Source: Bacillota bacterium
Lineage (GTDB): Bacteria; Planctomycetota; UBA8108; UBA1146
Direction: 5' to 3'
Assembly: GCA_003973385.1 (NCBI GenBank)
Contig: QNYK01000106.1
Span: forward strand, 20,753-84,752
DNA: 64,000 nt
Shown here: piece by piece, positions 18,951-30,157 of the stretch
Numbering within the stretch: the first letter of the stretch is position 1
How the letters are laid out: every line of letters starts with the position of its first letter
Notes under the pieces: model-generated
Databases searched by the model: none
Seen by the model: only the letters and a program-made list of their open reading frames with translations
What the model was told of the DNA's origin: nothing
Translations under genes and position numbers: made by a program

Positions 18951-21900
18951 ATGTTGGAATCACTGATCCGCTCCTGTCTTCGTTCGCCGCTGATGGTGGT
19001 GGTGATCGGAATCATCGTCATGGGAGCCGGACTCTTCAGCTACCAGAGAATGCCTGTGGATGCCTTCCCGGATGTTTCGCCGAATCTGGTCCAGGTATTC
19101 ACCGTCACCGAGGGGCTAGCTCCCGAAGAGATCGAAAAGTATGTCACATATCCCATCGAAGCCTCGCTCAGTGGCCTCCCTGGAACCGAGAAGATCCGTT
19201 CCGTCTCGAACTTTGGACTCTCCGTCGTCAATGTCTACTTCGAGGACGGGATGGACACATACTTCGCCAGGAGACTGGTCGGAGAGAGACTGCAGGAAGC
19301 TCGCGAGGAAATCCCCGCTGGCTTCGGAGTGCCTCAGATGGGTCCGATCTCGACCGGTATGGGGTTGATTCTCTTCTACTACCTGGAAGACACCAGCGGC
19401 AGCCACTCCCTTGAGGAACTTCGATCGATCCAGGACTGGATCGTCAAACGACATCTTCAGACGGTTCCAGGGGTGACCGAGGTACTCGGAATCGGTGGGG
19501 ACGAGAAACAGTATCAGGTTCGAGTCCAACCCGATGCTCTACTTCGGTACGAGATTACCCTCCAGGAACTCATCGAGCATGTCGAATCCAACAACCTCAA
19601 TGTCGGAGCTCAGTTCATCGAGAAGAACGGTGAAGAATTCGTCGTCCGTTCAGTGGGCCTCGCCGCATCGATCGAGGATCTGCAGCGCATCGTCGTGAAG
19701 TCCATCGATGGCCGGCCCATATACCTCGATGATCTTGCCGATATCGAGATCGGATCCACTGTCCGGCGTGGTCTCCAGACGCACAACGGCATTGGAGAAG
19801 TTGTCTCCGGAATGGTCGTCAAGTTGTACGGCACAAACTCCTCGACGGTGATCAACCGAGTAGAGAAAAAACTGGCAGAAATCGAGGACATCCTCCCAGA
19901 TGGAATTCGCATCGTTCCATACTACGAACAGAAGAGCCTCGTCGAGGCGTGTGTGTCCACGGTCCAAACCGCTCTCTTGCAGGGGATCGGCCTCGTCGTG
20001 CTGGTCCTCCTGGTCTTCATGGGTGGACTGAGGCCCAGTATCGTCGTAGCCCTCTCGATCCCCTTCTCGGTGCTGTTTGCATTCGTACTGATGAGCTATT
20101 TCGGCATCACGGCGAACTTGATGTCACTGGGTGGGCTCGCCATCGCCATCGGCATGCTGGTCGATGGGGCCATAGTCATGGTCGACAATGTTGATCGACG
20201 CTTCAGAGACCCTACGCAATCGAAACAGTCGGCAGTGCTCTCGGCCTGTTGCGAGGTTGGTCGGCCCATCGCCTTTGCGATCGCCATCATCATCCTGGTG
20301 TTCCTGCCACTTTTCACGCTGCAAGGCGTCGAGGGAAAGATGTTCAGGCCACTGGCCTACACCGTCGCATTGGCGATGGCAGGCTCGCTTCTATATGCGC
20401 TGACCTTGGCTCCTGTGCTGTGCTCCTTCGTCATGAAACAGTCTGATGAAGACTCCATCACGCGGGAAAATCCCGTTGTTCGCTTTTTTCTCGGCTTGTA
20501 TCTACCGCTGTTGCGGTTCCTTGTTGGAAAGCGATCTCTGGCTGCCCTTCTTGCAGTAACGCTGCTCGCCATCGGGGCCATCACTTTTCCCCAGCTAGGA
20601 TCCGAGTTCACACCCAAACTCAACGAGGGAACCATCGTCGTGAGACTGACGATGGCCCCCTCGATCTCGCTGACGGAGAGCAAGCGGGTCACCTTGCTTG
20701 CAGAGAAGCGATTGATGGCACTACCTGAAGTCAGGGAGGTTGTGAGTCGAATCGGCCGAGGTGAGGTGGGAGCTCATGCCGATCCGATCAACAGCGCCGA
20801 GATGTTCGTACTTCTGGAACCGGGGACAAACAAGGCGCTTGAAGAGCTCGAACAATCGATGCGAAAAACTCTGGCGGGAGTTCCCGGTGTCGGCGTGAAC
20901 TTCACGCAGCCAATTGAAATGAATGTCGATGAATTACTAGAGGGAGTTCGTGCCGAGTTGGCGATCAAACTGTTCGGAGAAGACCTCGAGGTTCTGAAGC
21001 GGGAAGCGGATCGTATCGCTTCCGTGGTGAGCACCGTCGATGGTGCCGTGGACATCCAGGTCGATCAGGTCAGCGGCACGCCTCAGTTACTCATCCGGGT
21101 CAACCGCGAAGCGATCGCCCGCTACGGGATCAATGTCTCCCAGGTCCAGGGAGTGATCCGCGCCGCAGTCGGCGGCCATGTGGCAGGACAGATCTTCGAG
21201 GGGATTCGCCGCTTCGACATCCTCGTGCGCTATCAGCACCAGTATCGCGATACCAGGGAATCCATCTCGTCAATCCTGGTCGAGGCTCCCAACGGCGTGA
21301 AGGTACCTCTCTCTGATCTGGTGGAATTCAAAGAGATTGTCGGGCCTCGTCAGATCACCAGGGAACAGAACCAGCGCTTCATCTCGATCCAGTGCAACGT
21401 TGAGGGCAGGGACATCGGTTCGTTTGTCGAGGAAGCGCAAGCACAGATCGATGCGCGCGTCGATCTTCCACCCGGCTATCTCGTCACCTGGGGAGGACAG
21501 TTCCGGCTGCAACAGGAAGCGAACAAGCGCCTCCTGCTCGTCATACCGATGACACTCTTCGGAGTCTTTTTGCTGCTCTTCGGAAGCTTCAACAGGATGG
21601 GCAACACGCTGCTGATCCTGCTCAACATTCCGCTCGCTCTCGTTGGAGGAGTGGTGGCCCTCTGGCTCACGGGGCAGAACCTCTCGGTTCCTGCATCCGT
21701 AGGGTTCATCGCGCTGTTCGGCATCGCTCTGGAAAACGGCATGGTGCTGATCACCTGTCTTGACCAACTCGTTCGCGAAGGACTCGGCATCGATGAAGCC
21801 TCCATCAAAGGCGCATCGATGCGGCTGCGCCCTGTGCTCATGACAGCGCTGACTACCGGTCTTGGATTGATTCCACTGCTGTTTGCTCAGGGAAGCGGAA

Positions 21901-22040
21901 GCGAGGTGCAAAGGCCGCTGGCGACGGTGGTGGTCGGCGGACTCGCCACATCGACGGTGTTGACATTGCTGGTGCTACCGGTGCTGTACCGTTGGTTTTG
22001 CGGCGGATCATCCGACGATGGATCATCAGCCCTGAAGTAA
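18951..22040 (+). CDS. CusA/CzcA-type heavy-metal RND efflux transporter
   Basis: 1029 aa; MPVDAFPDVSPNLVQVFTVTEGLAPEEIEKYVTYPIE, GLAIAIGMLVDGAIVMVDNVDRRF, TGLGLIPLLFAQGSGSEVQRPLATVVVGGL. Confidence 0.95.
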   Translation: MLESLIRSCLRSPLMVVVIGIIVMGAGLFSYQRMPVDAFPDVSPNLVQVFTVTEGLAPEEIEKYVTYPIEASLSGLPGTEKIRSVSNFGLSVVNVYFEDGMDTYFARRLVGERLQEAREEIPAGFGVPQMGPISTGMGLILFYYLEDTSGSHSLEELRSIQDWIVKRHLQTVPGVTEVLGIGGDEKQYQVRVQPDALLRYEITLQELIEHVESNNLNVGAQFIEKNGEEFVVRSVGLAASIEDLQRIVVKSIDGRPIYLDDLADIEIGSTVRRGLQTHNGIGEVVSGMVVKLYGTNSSTVINRVEKKLAEIEDILPDGIRIVPYYEQKSLVEACVSTVQTALLQGIGLVVLVLLVFMGGLRPSIVVALSIPFSVLFAFVLMSYFGITANLMSLGGLAIAIGMLVDGAIVMVDNVDRRFRDPTQSKQSAVLSACCEVGRPIAFAIAIIILVFLPLFTLQGVEGKMFRPLAYTVALAMAGSLLYALTLAPVLCSFVMKQSDEDSITRENPVVRFFLGLYLPLLRFLVGKRSLAALLAVTLLAIGAITFPQLGSEFTPKLNEGTIVVRLTMAPSISLTESKRVTLLAEKRLMALPEVREVVSRIGRGEVGAHADPINSAEMFVLLEPGTNKALEELEQSMRKTLAGVPGVGVNFTQPIEMNVDELLEGVRAELAIKLFGEDLEVLKREADRIASVVSTVDGAVDIQVDQVSGTPQLLIRVNREAIARYGINVSQVQGVIRAAVGGHVAGQIFEGIRRFDILVRYQHQYRDTRESISSILVEAPNGVKVPLSDLVEFKEIVGPRQITREQNQRFISIQCNVEGRDIGSFVEEAQAQIDARVDLPPGYLVTWGGQFRLQQEANKRLLLVIPMTLFGVFLLLFGSFNRMGNTLLILLNIPLALVGGVVALWLTGQNLSVPASVGFIALFGIALENGMVLITCLDQLVREGLGIDEASIKGASMRLRPVLMTALTTGLGLIPLLFAQGSGSEVQRPLATVVVGGLATSTVLTLLVLPVLYRWFCGGSSDDGSSALK

Positions 22041-22047
22041 GCACTCC

Positions 22048-23277
22048 CTAGGCCAGCAACTCCTGGGCAAGCTTCAATCGGCCAGCGATGTCGACTCCCT
22101 CGGGGCAGGCGCGAGTTGCCGCAGCGAAATCGACCCCGTCGATCTGCCGCTCTGCCGGCGACATCTTTCGATAGAGACCCTTGGCATTCTCCGGCTCGTC
22201 ATAGCACTCGTAGTACATCAGGTAACGCAGTGAGTCGGCGATGCGGGTGTCGGCAAGAACGTGCGGTTGGCAGTGCTGGGTACACCCCAGGCACGCGAAA
22301 CCGCTCGTGCAGGCGGCCAGACGATTGAGCTGATGGAAATCGCTCATGCCGAGCTTGATCGGCGACCTGGCCGCAGCAACGTTCTCCTTGAGAAGGTCGA
22401 GGCTGTCCATGTGGGAGACGGCGGAGTCGATGCGCTCGTCAGCCCACACCGCCTTCAGTTTTGCCTGACCGAGGGTGAAATTCTTCGACTTGAACTTGAT
22501 GACCTCCTCTTGTGCGGCCGGAACCGACCTCTGGGTCTTCATCGCGATCAGCCCGATCTTGGCCTTCTTGCACGCATCGATGGCCTTGTTGAGTTCCTTG
22601 TCGCCGTACTGGCCGAAGCTGTAGCGGAACATGATGGCATCGATACCGCCAACCCTGGCCGCCTTGTTCATCAACTCGACAACATTTCCATCGTGGCAGG
22701 AAAACCCGAAGAATTTCGTCTTGTTCTGCTTCTTCAGCCTTTCCCCCATCTCGATGTATTCCTTCTCGAGGTACTTCGTATGGGAGACAAAATGCATGAA
22801 GAAGAGATCGAGGTGATCGACCTCGAGTTGAGCGAGACAGGTATCCAGATCTCGGGTGTAGGTTTTCACGGTGGCGCGATTGCTCGGGGCTTTCGACGTG
22901 ATCCAGATGTTGTCGCGTCCCACCTGCTTGACGAAAGGGGCCAGCGTCTTGTGGCTCTGTCCATCGGCGTAGACGAGTGCCGTGTCGAGATAATCGACAC
23001 CCTCCTTGAAGCCACGGTGCAGCATCTTGTCGTACTTGGGATCGAACACCTGTGAGCAGCCAAAGAGCAGGATCGGGATCTTCTTGCCGGTGACGCCCAG
23101 TTCACGCCGTGGAACCTTTGGCAGCAGTTTCAAGCCTTCGGGATCCTGATCGGTCTTCTTGTCCGAATCCTTGGCAGGATCCTGAGCCGCCGCCATGCCG
23201 CTCATCGCCGTCAGGCTCGCACCCGCAACCAGACTCTTCTTCAGAAAATCCCTGCGGTCCACATCTTTACTGCCCAT
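22048..23277 (-). CDS. Tat-exported aldo/keto reductase with C-terminal Fe-S-type Cys cluster
   Basis: DRRDFLKKSLVAGASLTAM Tat-like signal; aldo/keto reductase core DYLDTALVYADGQSHKTLAPFV; CLGCTQHCQPHV. Confidence 0.85.
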   Translation of the reverse strand: MGSKDVDRRDFLKKSLVAGASLTAMSGMAAAQDPAKDSDKKTDQDPEGLKLLPKVPRRELGVTGKKIPILLFGCSQVFDPKYDKMLHRGFKEGVDYLDTALVYADGQSHKTLAPFVKQVGRDNIWITSKAPSNRATVKTYTRDLDTCLAQLEVDHLDLFFMHFVSHTKYLEKEYIEMGERLKKQNKTKFFGFSCHDGNVVELMNKAARVGGIDAIMFRYSFGQYGDKELNKAIDACKKAKIGLIAMKTQRSVPAAQEEVIKFKSKNFTLGQAKLKAVWADERIDSAVSHMDSLDLLKENVAAARSPIKLGMSDFHQLNRLAACTSGFACLGCTQHCQPHVLADTRIADSLRYLMYYECYDEPENAKGLYRKMSPAERQIDGVDFAAATRACPEGVDIAGRLKLAQELLA

Positions 23278-23310
23278 GGTTCCTCCCGGGCCACTGGCCC
23301 CGCACTGATC

Positions 23311-24978
23311 CTAACCTGAACCGGAACGATTTTTCAGCAGCAAGCTGCGCTCCGTGGAGCGACTTTCTCCAACTGCCGTGACATACACCGCACGATCATC
23401 TCGTACTGGACACTCCGCCTGACAGATTCCACAGCCGATGCATAGATCGGGCACGATGAACGGTTTGTTCAGGACGACCATCTCGTCGAAGACGGTTTTT
23501 ATTTCTTCATCGTGGGTCTGGATCGCCTTGGGTGAAACGGGACACACCTCTTCGCACACGACACACGGAATATCCATGGCATGTGGCAAGCAGCGACCCT
23601 TGTCAAAAAAGGCAGTACCCAGAACAATGGGGCCCTGTTCGACGAACTCCCCCTTACCCAGTTTCTCATCGACGGTGATCTTGCGGATTGCCCCGGTTGG
23701 ACACACCTCCGAACACAGCGTGCACTTCAACTGACAGTGCGCGATGTTGAAGTTCATGACCGGTGTCCACAGTCCTTCGAGGCCACCCTCAGCCCACGTC
23801 GCCGGCTGCAACACATTGGTCGGGCACGAGTTGATGCACTGGTCGCACTTGATGCACTTCTCGAGGAACTCAGATTCTTCAACAGACCCAGGTGGTCGGA
23901 TCAGATCCGGTGAGAAATTCGCATCGGTATTGGTGCCGTGGATCTTGAGGAAGGGATAGCCCAGCGCACCAACGACACCTGCGAAAAACATGCGGCGCGT
24001 CGAAATATCGGGCAGTAGTTTCACCTGCTTGGTATCGAGTCCAACCATGCTGAAGGAAAGTGCATCCTCCGGGCAGTCGTCGATGCAATTCATGCAGGAG
24101 AAACATTCGCTGACACGAACAGCAGCGTGCGGGTCCGCAGCTCCTTCACAGCGGGTGAGACACATGTTGCAGTCGGTGCACTTGTGAACATCTCGATTGA
24201 TACGGACCAGCGAAAACCGAGAAAAAACGCCCAGCAAGGCGCCCAACGGGCAAATTAATCGACAGAAAAAGCGCGGCACGAAGACATTGGCTCCCACCAG
24301 CACCAGCATGAACAGACCGATCCAGAACGATCCGACGAAGACCCGACTCGACACGCCCGGGGCGAACTTGAGATTGTCGATCCACAGCGGGTCCATTCCC
24401 GGAATAGATTCAATCGTCATGTCGAAGATGGGCGCAACGACGGTGGCGGTGGTGCGATACATCAGGCAGATCGGATCGAGCAGTCCGATCTGAAGCGCGC
24501 CCATGGAAGCCATGATGAGTAGCACCGCGAGGACGGCGTACTTGAAGTAGTACATGTCACGGTAGCGATTACGGTCGAAGTTTTCCTTGGTCTTGTGAAC
24601 GTTGAACAGCCATCCGATGAACTGATGGAGCGTACCGTAGGGGCAGATCCAGTTGCAAAAGACGCGCCCGGCCAACAGCGTCAGACCCAGCACCAGCAGA
24701 CCCCAGCCGAGGAAGCGGTAGACATATCCCGTCGAGAGCATGGTGGAGATCATCACCAGCGGATCCATCTCGAGGATTCGTGAAACCGGGTAGCCTTCGA
24801 GACGGGAGGTCCAGGTCAACCAGCACAGCACGAAGAATGCACTGAAGAAGAATATCTGTGAAGCAATCCGCACATTGGTCAGTCGCAGTTTCTTGCGCAC
24901 CGGCGGCGGGAAGTACTTCACTGCGGGAGAGTCCGGCTTGGAACTGCCCGGATCAGGAACCACGGGTGGCAAACTCAA
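23311..24978 (-). CDS. NapH/NosR-like membrane polyferredoxin, multiple 4Fe-4S binding domains
   Basis: [73 protein letters not shown]. Confidence 0.9.
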   Translation of the reverse strand: MSLPPVVPDPGSSKPDSPAVKYFPPPVRKKLRLTNVRIASQIFFFSAFFVLCWLTWTSRLEGYPVSRILEMDPLVMISTMLSTGYVYRFLGWGLLVLGLTLLAGRVFCNWICPYGTLHQFIGWLFNVHKTKENFDRNRYRDMYYFKYAVLAVLLIMASMGALQIGLLDPICLMYRTTATVVAPIFDMTIESIPGMDPLWIDNLKFAPGVSSRVFVGSFWIGLFMLVLVGANVFVPRFFCRLICPLGALLGVFSRFSLVRINRDVHKCTDCNMCLTRCEGAADPHAAVRVSECFSCMNCIDDCPEDALSFSMVGLDTKQVKLLPDISTRRMFFAGVVGALGYPFLKIHGTNTDANFSPDLIRPPGSVEESEFLEKCIKCDQCINSCPTNVLQPATWAEGGLEGLWTPVMNFNIAHCQLKCTLCSEVCPTGAIRKITVDEKLGKGEFVEQGPIVLGTAFFDKGRCLPHAMDIPCVVCEEVCPVSPKAIQTHDEEIKTVFDEMVVLNKPFIVPDLCIGCGICQAECPVRDDRAVYVTAVGESRSTERSLLLKNRSGSG

Positions 24979-26123
24979 AGGATTTCCTTGATGCGACCTC
25001 TGTAGTCGATCTTGCCACTGCCCTTGGCTTCGGACTTGTGCAGATATTCTGGTAACTGGTCGGGATCACGTTTCAGCAGGTGTTCGAAGGCCCAGGCATC
25101 CTGGGCGACCGGGTCCAGTGACGCCATCACCACGTCCCCGTCGACCACATTCGAGGGGTCTCCGCCGGTCGGTCCGTTCTCCATCAGGATCTTCGTTCCA
25201 TCAAGAATCGTCAGCGTCGGGCGAATCATGATCGAGAGATCGGAAACGATCTCGTGGATGTCCTGGTGGAACTGGCTGCGGCGTCCGCCGAGCAGCCCGT
25301 ACCAGTTCTTGATCCCCATCGATGCGTAGCACAGATTGTGGTCCTTGACCGGGGCTACACCGATCACCTTGTCGACATTTGTGAACGGACGGTGGAAGAA
25401 CCACCACTCCTGGATCAACGTTGCCCCCGGAGTGGCGAGAAGTTTGAAGGCGTTGGAGTCTGGCAGATAAATTCGTCCTCCCGCTTTCTCTGCCGCCTTA
25501 CGTATCCCTGTTTTCATGAAACAATCCGCAGGAGACTCGATGGGGTTGTCGCAAACTCGCACCTCCTGCGCCCGGCAGTCGACCAGCAGCATGTTGATCA
25601 ACGCCTCGAGCAGTGCCGGTTGACTGGTCGCTCCCAGTGCCGGGGAACGATCGAAGGCGACATTCGGCTTCACCACCACGATGTCGCCCGGCTGGATGTA
25701 GTGTTTCAGGCCACCGACCGCATCGAGTGCCTTGCGAAGCATCTGATCCGGCGTGCCTCCCCGACCAATCCCCACATCGGCGGTTTGCTGGATCGGCTTC
25801 GGAACCCTGAAATCGTTGAGGCTGACCGGAGTGAAATGGGGTTTGCTTCGCAACCCGGTCGTATCCCTGAGAGACAGGGGCCAGTCCTTGGGAGCGAGCG
25901 CCAGATAACCGGCAGCTCCCAGGATCCCCGCCGCAGCACCGATGCGGCCCAGGAACTTGCGGCGTTCCATCGGGTCCTTTTCATAGTCGGGATGCTGGAT
26001 CGGCTTGGCCGGGGGTGGCTCGCTCGACTCTGTTCCTGGAGGATCGGGTACTGCGGGATCGGGCACAGCGGGATCAGGTTTGTCGGCACCCTGGGAACCA
26101 GCGGGTTTCTCTGACTCGTTCAT
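24975..26123 (-). CDS. DUF362 domain-containing protein
   Basis: [35 protein letters not shown] and [31 protein letters not shown] typical of DUF362; Tat-like N-terminus [15 protein letters not shown]. Confidence 0.85.
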   Translation of the reverse strand: MNESEKPAGSQGADKPDPAVPDPAVPDPPGTESSEPPPAKPIQHPDYEKDPMERRKFLGRIGAAAGILGAAGYLALAPKDWPLSLRDTTGLRSKPHFTPVSLNDFRVPKPIQQTADVGIGRGGTPDQMLRKALDAVGGLKHYIQPGDIVVVKPNVAFDRSPALGATSQPALLEALINMLLVDCRAQEVRVCDNPIESPADCFMKTGIRKAAEKAGGRIYLPDSNAFKLLATPGATLIQEWWFFHRPFTNVDKVIGVAPVKDHNLCYASMGIKNWYGLLGGRRSQFHQDIHEIVSDLSIMIRPTLTILDGTKILMENGPTGGDPSNVVDGDVVMASLDPVAQDAWAFEHLLKRDPDQLPEYLHKSEAKGSGKIDYRGRIKEIL

Positions 26124-27280
26124 CGGTTCCCCTCCTCACCGTCACCATGGTAGCCATCTTCGCCTTCGAGATCATCCCTGCCCATCGGGCCATCACCGGC
26201 AAGTGTCGTTTGTAAACGATTCAAGGCCACCGCAACGCCCTCAGCCCGGGGGTACTTCTCGACTCCAAACACCGATGCACCCTCGTGCCTCAGGCCAAAG
26301 TAGGTCTTGAGGAAGCGATGCTGAAGGAATGTGTGGGTCGGAGCCGATTCGATGACATCGTAATCTTCGAGCAGTTCTGCCAGGAGTTTGTCGTAGAGTT
26401 GCCGTGCATCGCTCGGGGATTTTGCTGTGTGAACAAAGATGCGCGCATCCTCTGTTCCTTCGAGCTCCCCGAACCAGAAGTGTTGCGCGAAGCGATACTG
26501 GAAAACGTTGCTCGGCTGGTAGCCGATCTGTTGGAAGGGAACACCAAGACCGCTGTTCAGTATCTCGAATCCGGTCGGGGGCGTACCTTGTTGCCCCAAC
26601 CTGGCCAACGCCATCACCACACGCCGGGTCATCACCTCGACCGACTTATCGGGTGCATCTGCGATGATATGGAAAAAGACCCGTCCGCTCATACCGATGG
26701 CACCGATGGCATTCGGTGTGTAATGGACACCTTCGAACTGTTCTGTAGCCCTGCCGCCGCGTTGTTCCTGGTAGACCCCCAGGCTGCCCTCGAAGGTGCC
26801 CTGGTCGTAGAGAAATACGTCGAGAAACCTACCAGTACCTCGATGTTTCAGTTCGATCACGGTCAGTTTCTGGAATCCGAACTTCACATACTGGTCGGCC
26901 TGCCCGTTGATCTTCTCGTAAAGCGTATCGGCTTCGAAGGTCTGCGGGGTGGAAACCGATCCCCAGCCGCCTTCCAACAGGGAGGAATCGAAGGGACCGA
27001 GAGCGATCGGCGCGGCTCCAACGTCGGCCAGGCTTGGATCTCGCCAGCGTTTGAGCGGCGTCTTGTAGAGGTTGTCCTCGACCGATTGGGCGATCAGCAG
27101 GGCGATGTCGATATCACGCTCCCCCGGGTCATAATTATCGCGCTGCTCGACCAGCCAGTAGATCATGCCCGAGATGGTCAGTAACAGCACCAACCCCACC
27201 ACGGTCTCGGTGCTGGAGATTTCCTTTCGAAGCAGCCTGGGGCGGCCCAGCCGATTGAAGACCTTTCCCCTTCTTGCCAT
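26120..27280 (-). CDS. DUF6599-like membrane-anchored protein
   Basis: EADTLYEKINGQADQYVKFGFQKLTVIEL; single N-terminal TM TVVGLVLLLTISGMIYWLV; 4-bp overlap with downstream gene. Confidence 0.7.
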   Translation of the reverse strand: MARRGKVFNRLGRPRLLRKEISSTETVVGLVLLLTISGMIYWLVEQRDNYDPGERDIDIALLIAQSVEDNLYKTPLKRWRDPSLADVGAAPIALGPFDSSLLEGGWGSVSTPQTFEADTLYEKINGQADQYVKFGFQKLTVIELKHRGTGRFLDVFLYDQGTFEGSLGVYQEQRGGRATEQFEGVHYTPNAIGAIGMSGRVFFHIIADAPDKSVEVMTRRVVMALARLGQQGTPPTGFEILNSGLGVPFQQIGYQPSNVFQYRFAQHFWFGELEGTEDARIFVHTAKSPSDARQLYDKLLAELLEDYDVIESAPTHTFLQHRFLKTYFGLRHEGASVFGVEKYPRAEGVAVALNRLQTTLAGDGPMGRDDLEGEDGYHGDGEEGNR

Positions 27281-27475
27281 CTGCCCTCCAGAACTCTCGT
27301 CACATCAAGAAACACTTCAAATGTCCGCACACATTCTACGGTCAGGGTCTTGTCGGGTAAAACGCCGGACCGATCGAGGACCTATCATGACCGCGAGTTT
27401 CTTGAGAGGCTATGGTCGGAATCACGGAGGTTTGAATCACGGAGCAGTACGCACCCACTCGAAGGAGATCATCGA

Positions 27476-28957
27476 ATGAACACGACCTGTAAAGCCAGCA
27501 GCGTCTTGCTCGCCCTTGCCATGACGATGCTGATCATCGTTCCCTCGGTTGCGCAGGAAATCCCTGCTTTGCTGCCAGATCCCGACGGTAAACCACCCGT
27601 GACCAGCAAACCGGTCAAGGTGTACATCCTTTCGGGTCAATCCAACATGGTGGGGATCGGCCAGGTCAATGGCGGATTCTCACGCTGGTCTGACTTCTCG
27701 GATCTCACCGTTTCCGTCTATCCAGGGACTTACTCCACCACGACGGATTATGACCTGTCGACCCCGATCAATACGAAAGATCTGCCCGAGTACGGCGGCG
27801 TGAAGCCGACTCCCTTTCCAGGTGGAGGAGTGCAAGTTGTCCGGGGATGGATGAATCTACAAGACTCCGGTCTCTTCAGATTCAAACCGGGCTATCAAGC
27901 CAGCTCCTTCTGCATCATGGAACTGGATGGGGTCGAGGTTTATCGAAGAGAGGTCGGGAAAGAGCCCGTCTACAACGATTTCAAGACCACTGCTGGCAAG
28001 AAGTACTCATTCAAGCTCACCTTCTTGACCACCGCAGCCGATGGTCTCGGCTGGTTCGGAAGAATCGATGTTCCTGGAACCCTTCACACGGTCGTTCACA
28101 CCGATGGGAAGTTCCCTCACCTGGTGGATGACGCGGGAAACTGGACGGTTCGAAAAGATGTCTGGTACAAGGGTGTGGTCACGGCCACGGCAAACAAGTG
28201 GTTGTCTGTCGGTTGTGGTTCCAGTAGCAACACCATCGGTCCGGAACTGCAGTTCGGTCACATCATGGGCTATTACCACGACGAACCGGTCATCATCCTC
28301 AAGGCCTCCCAGGGCAATAGAAGTCTCGGCTGGGACATTCTCCCTCCAGGGAGCAAGCGATTCACCCACGAAGGCAGAACCTATGCCGGATACAACGACT
28401 CCATTCCGTCATGGACGGCGGAGGATCCCGGTAAGGAAGTCGACTGGTACGCCGGCAAGCAGTACGACGATTTCGTCAGAGAAACTCATGCAGTACTGGA
28501 TAACTTCTCGACTCACTTCCCGCAGTACCAGGATCAGGGTTATGAAATCGCTGGATTTGTCTGGTGGCAGGGACACAAGGATGGAAATCCGGCGCACGCC
28601 AGCCGCTACGAGCAAAACCTGGTTCATTTCCTGAAGAGTTTCCGAGCCGAGTTCAAGGCGCCGATGGCACCCTGCGTGATGGCCACCATCGGATTCAACG
28701 GCTGGGAAATGGCAGGTCCTCATGTGACCGTGGCAAACGCTCAACTTGCTGTCAGTGGCGAGAAGGGCAAGTACCCCGAGTTTATCGGCAACGTGCTCAC
28801 CGTGGAAACGCGTGATTTCTGGAAAGACGCATCCATCTCCCCCAGAAATCAGGGCTTCCACTACAACCAGAATGCCGAGACCTACATGTTAGTCGGGGAT
28901 GCTCTCGGCCGCGGCATGGTCCAGTTGCTGACCGATCAGAAAAATAATAGAGACTGA
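27476..28957 (+). CDS. SASA-family carbohydrate (sialate) O-acetylesterase-like exported protein
   Basis: Signal peptide; VKVYILSGQSNMVGIGQ block I motif; EIAGFVWWQGHKDG. Confidence 0.8.
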   Translation: MNTTCKASSVLLALAMTMLIIVPSVAQEIPALLPDPDGKPPVTSKPVKVYILSGQSNMVGIGQVNGGFSRWSDFSDLTVSVYPGTYSTTTDYDLSTPINTKDLPEYGGVKPTPFPGGGVQVVRGWMNLQDSGLFRFKPGYQASSFCIMELDGVEVYRREVGKEPVYNDFKTTAGKKYSFKLTFLTTAADGLGWFGRIDVPGTLHTVVHTDGKFPHLVDDAGNWTVRKDVWYKGVVTATANKWLSVGCGSSSNTIGPELQFGHIMGYYHDEPVIILKASQGNRSLGWDILPPGSKRFTHEGRTYAGYNDSIPSWTAEDPGKEVDWYAGKQYDDFVRETHAVLDNFSTHFPQYQDQGYEIAGFVWWQGHKDGNPAHASRYEQNLVHFLKSFRAEFKAPMAPCVMATIGFNGWEMAGPHVTVANAQLAVSGEKGKYPEFIGNVLTVETRDFWKDASISPRNQGFHYNQNAETYMLVGDALGRGMVQLLTDQKNNRD

Positions 28958-29030
28958 AAAAACCCCGGATCAGCCGATTGTAGTATCCTTGGATGTCGCC
29001 GGAGGTTTCCGGTTCTGACCTGGAGGATCG

Positions 29031-30131
29031 ATGGCCACGTCACTGCTGCTCTCGGTGGTATTGCTAACCGCCCCCTGTCCCACAGAAGATGCCGTCGATG
29101 TCATCCGCAGCGCGCATGACGCCCTGGTGGCCGCCGAAGCCAGTGCCAACCTCCCCGCTACACGTCGGCACACTCTCGAGTTGATCAAAGCTTGCCAGGA
29201 TCAGGATCTCGAGGTGTTACTGAAAACTGATGAAGATGCGGCACTGCTGCGAGGATGCCTTCTCATCATCGGAACCGATCATGGTCTCAAGGGTCGGCAG
29301 TTGGAAGCCGCACGGACGCTCGGCATCTTGCTCGATAAGTTCCCCGCCAGCACCGAATCAAAGAAGGCACGAGTGCCGCTGGCACGGGCATTTTCAGAGA
29401 CGGGTAAGATCGATGCAGCAATGTCCACAATCAAGGCAGCCACGCAACAACTGGATGCGGGAAGTGTCGAGATTCGAGAAGCCTGGATGCTTCTGGGTGA
29501 TCTTCATGCGTCCCGCGGCGAGGTGCTCGATGCGCGTCGCGCCTGGAGCCGTCTGACCGACGATCTCGATCGAAACGGCGATGATGCCCGGGCCCGTCGC
29601 AACTCCACCGTCCGCCTGAGACTGCTCGGCAAAACCGCCCCCGAGATCACCGGCGCCACCTGGTTCGGTGGCGACAAGAAACCACTGTCGGGGTTGCGTG
29701 GAAATGTCGTGATGCTCGATTTTTGGGCGACCTGGTGCGGTCCCTGTCGGATGTTGATGCCCGGCCTGGACCGGATCTACAGGGCCAGAGTGAACCAGGG
29801 GCTGGTGGTACTGGGGGTGACCAAACCTTACTCCCGCGGCTGGCTACCTTCGAAAGAAGATCCTGTGCGGGGCCAGGGGGTCAATGGCATGGACGGCAAC
29901 GGTTTCCTCCAGCACGTCCTCGAGTTCAGGCGTCGCTTCGGCGTCTCCTATCCGTTTGTCGTCACCGGCCGCAGGCAGTTCGACAGTTACGGTGTCGGAG
30001 GAATCCCGATGGTGGTGCTGATCGATCGCAAGGGAGCCATCGCCTGGGTGCGGGTTGGATCCGGCGGAGAAGGATTGCTGGAAGCAACCATCGATCGATT
30101 GCTCCAGAAGGATTCAGTGCCTGGAGACTGA
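29031..30131 (+). CDS. exported TlpA/thioredoxin-like protein (Cys form)
   Basis: NVVMLDFWATWCGPCRMLMPGLDRIY; GVGGIPMVVLIDRKG cis-Pro region. Confidence 0.85.
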   Translation: MATSLLLSVVLLTAPCPTEDAVDVIRSAHDALVAAEASANLPATRRHTLELIKACQDQDLEVLLKTDEDAALLRGCLLIIGTDHGLKGRQLEAARTLGILLDKFPASTESKKARVPLARAFSETGKIDAAMSTIKAATQQLDAGSVEIREAWMLLGDLHASRGEVLDARRAWSRLTDDLDRNGDDARARRNSTVRLRLLGKTAPEITGATWFGGDKKPLSGLRGNVVMLDFWATWCGPCRMLMPGLDRIYRARVNQGLVVLGVTKPYSRGWLPSKEDPVRGQGVNGMDGNGFLQHVLEFRRRFGVSYPFVVTGRRQFDSYGVGGIPMVVLIDRKGAIAWVRVGSGGEGLLEATIDRLLQKDSVPGD

Positions 30132-30157
30132 TCGACCGATCCATCTCACACCGACAC

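Noticed and set aside
22261-23055. 264-aa + strand ORF
   Set aside because: Fully antisense to the aldo/keto reductase; composition is typical of a shadow ORF in GC-rich coding DNA and no recognisable motif.
25254-27184. Long + strand ORFs of 286 and 299 aa (25254..26114, 26285..27184)
   Set aside because: Antisense to DUF362 and DUF6599-like genes whose minus-strand products have clear family motifs; shadow ORFs.
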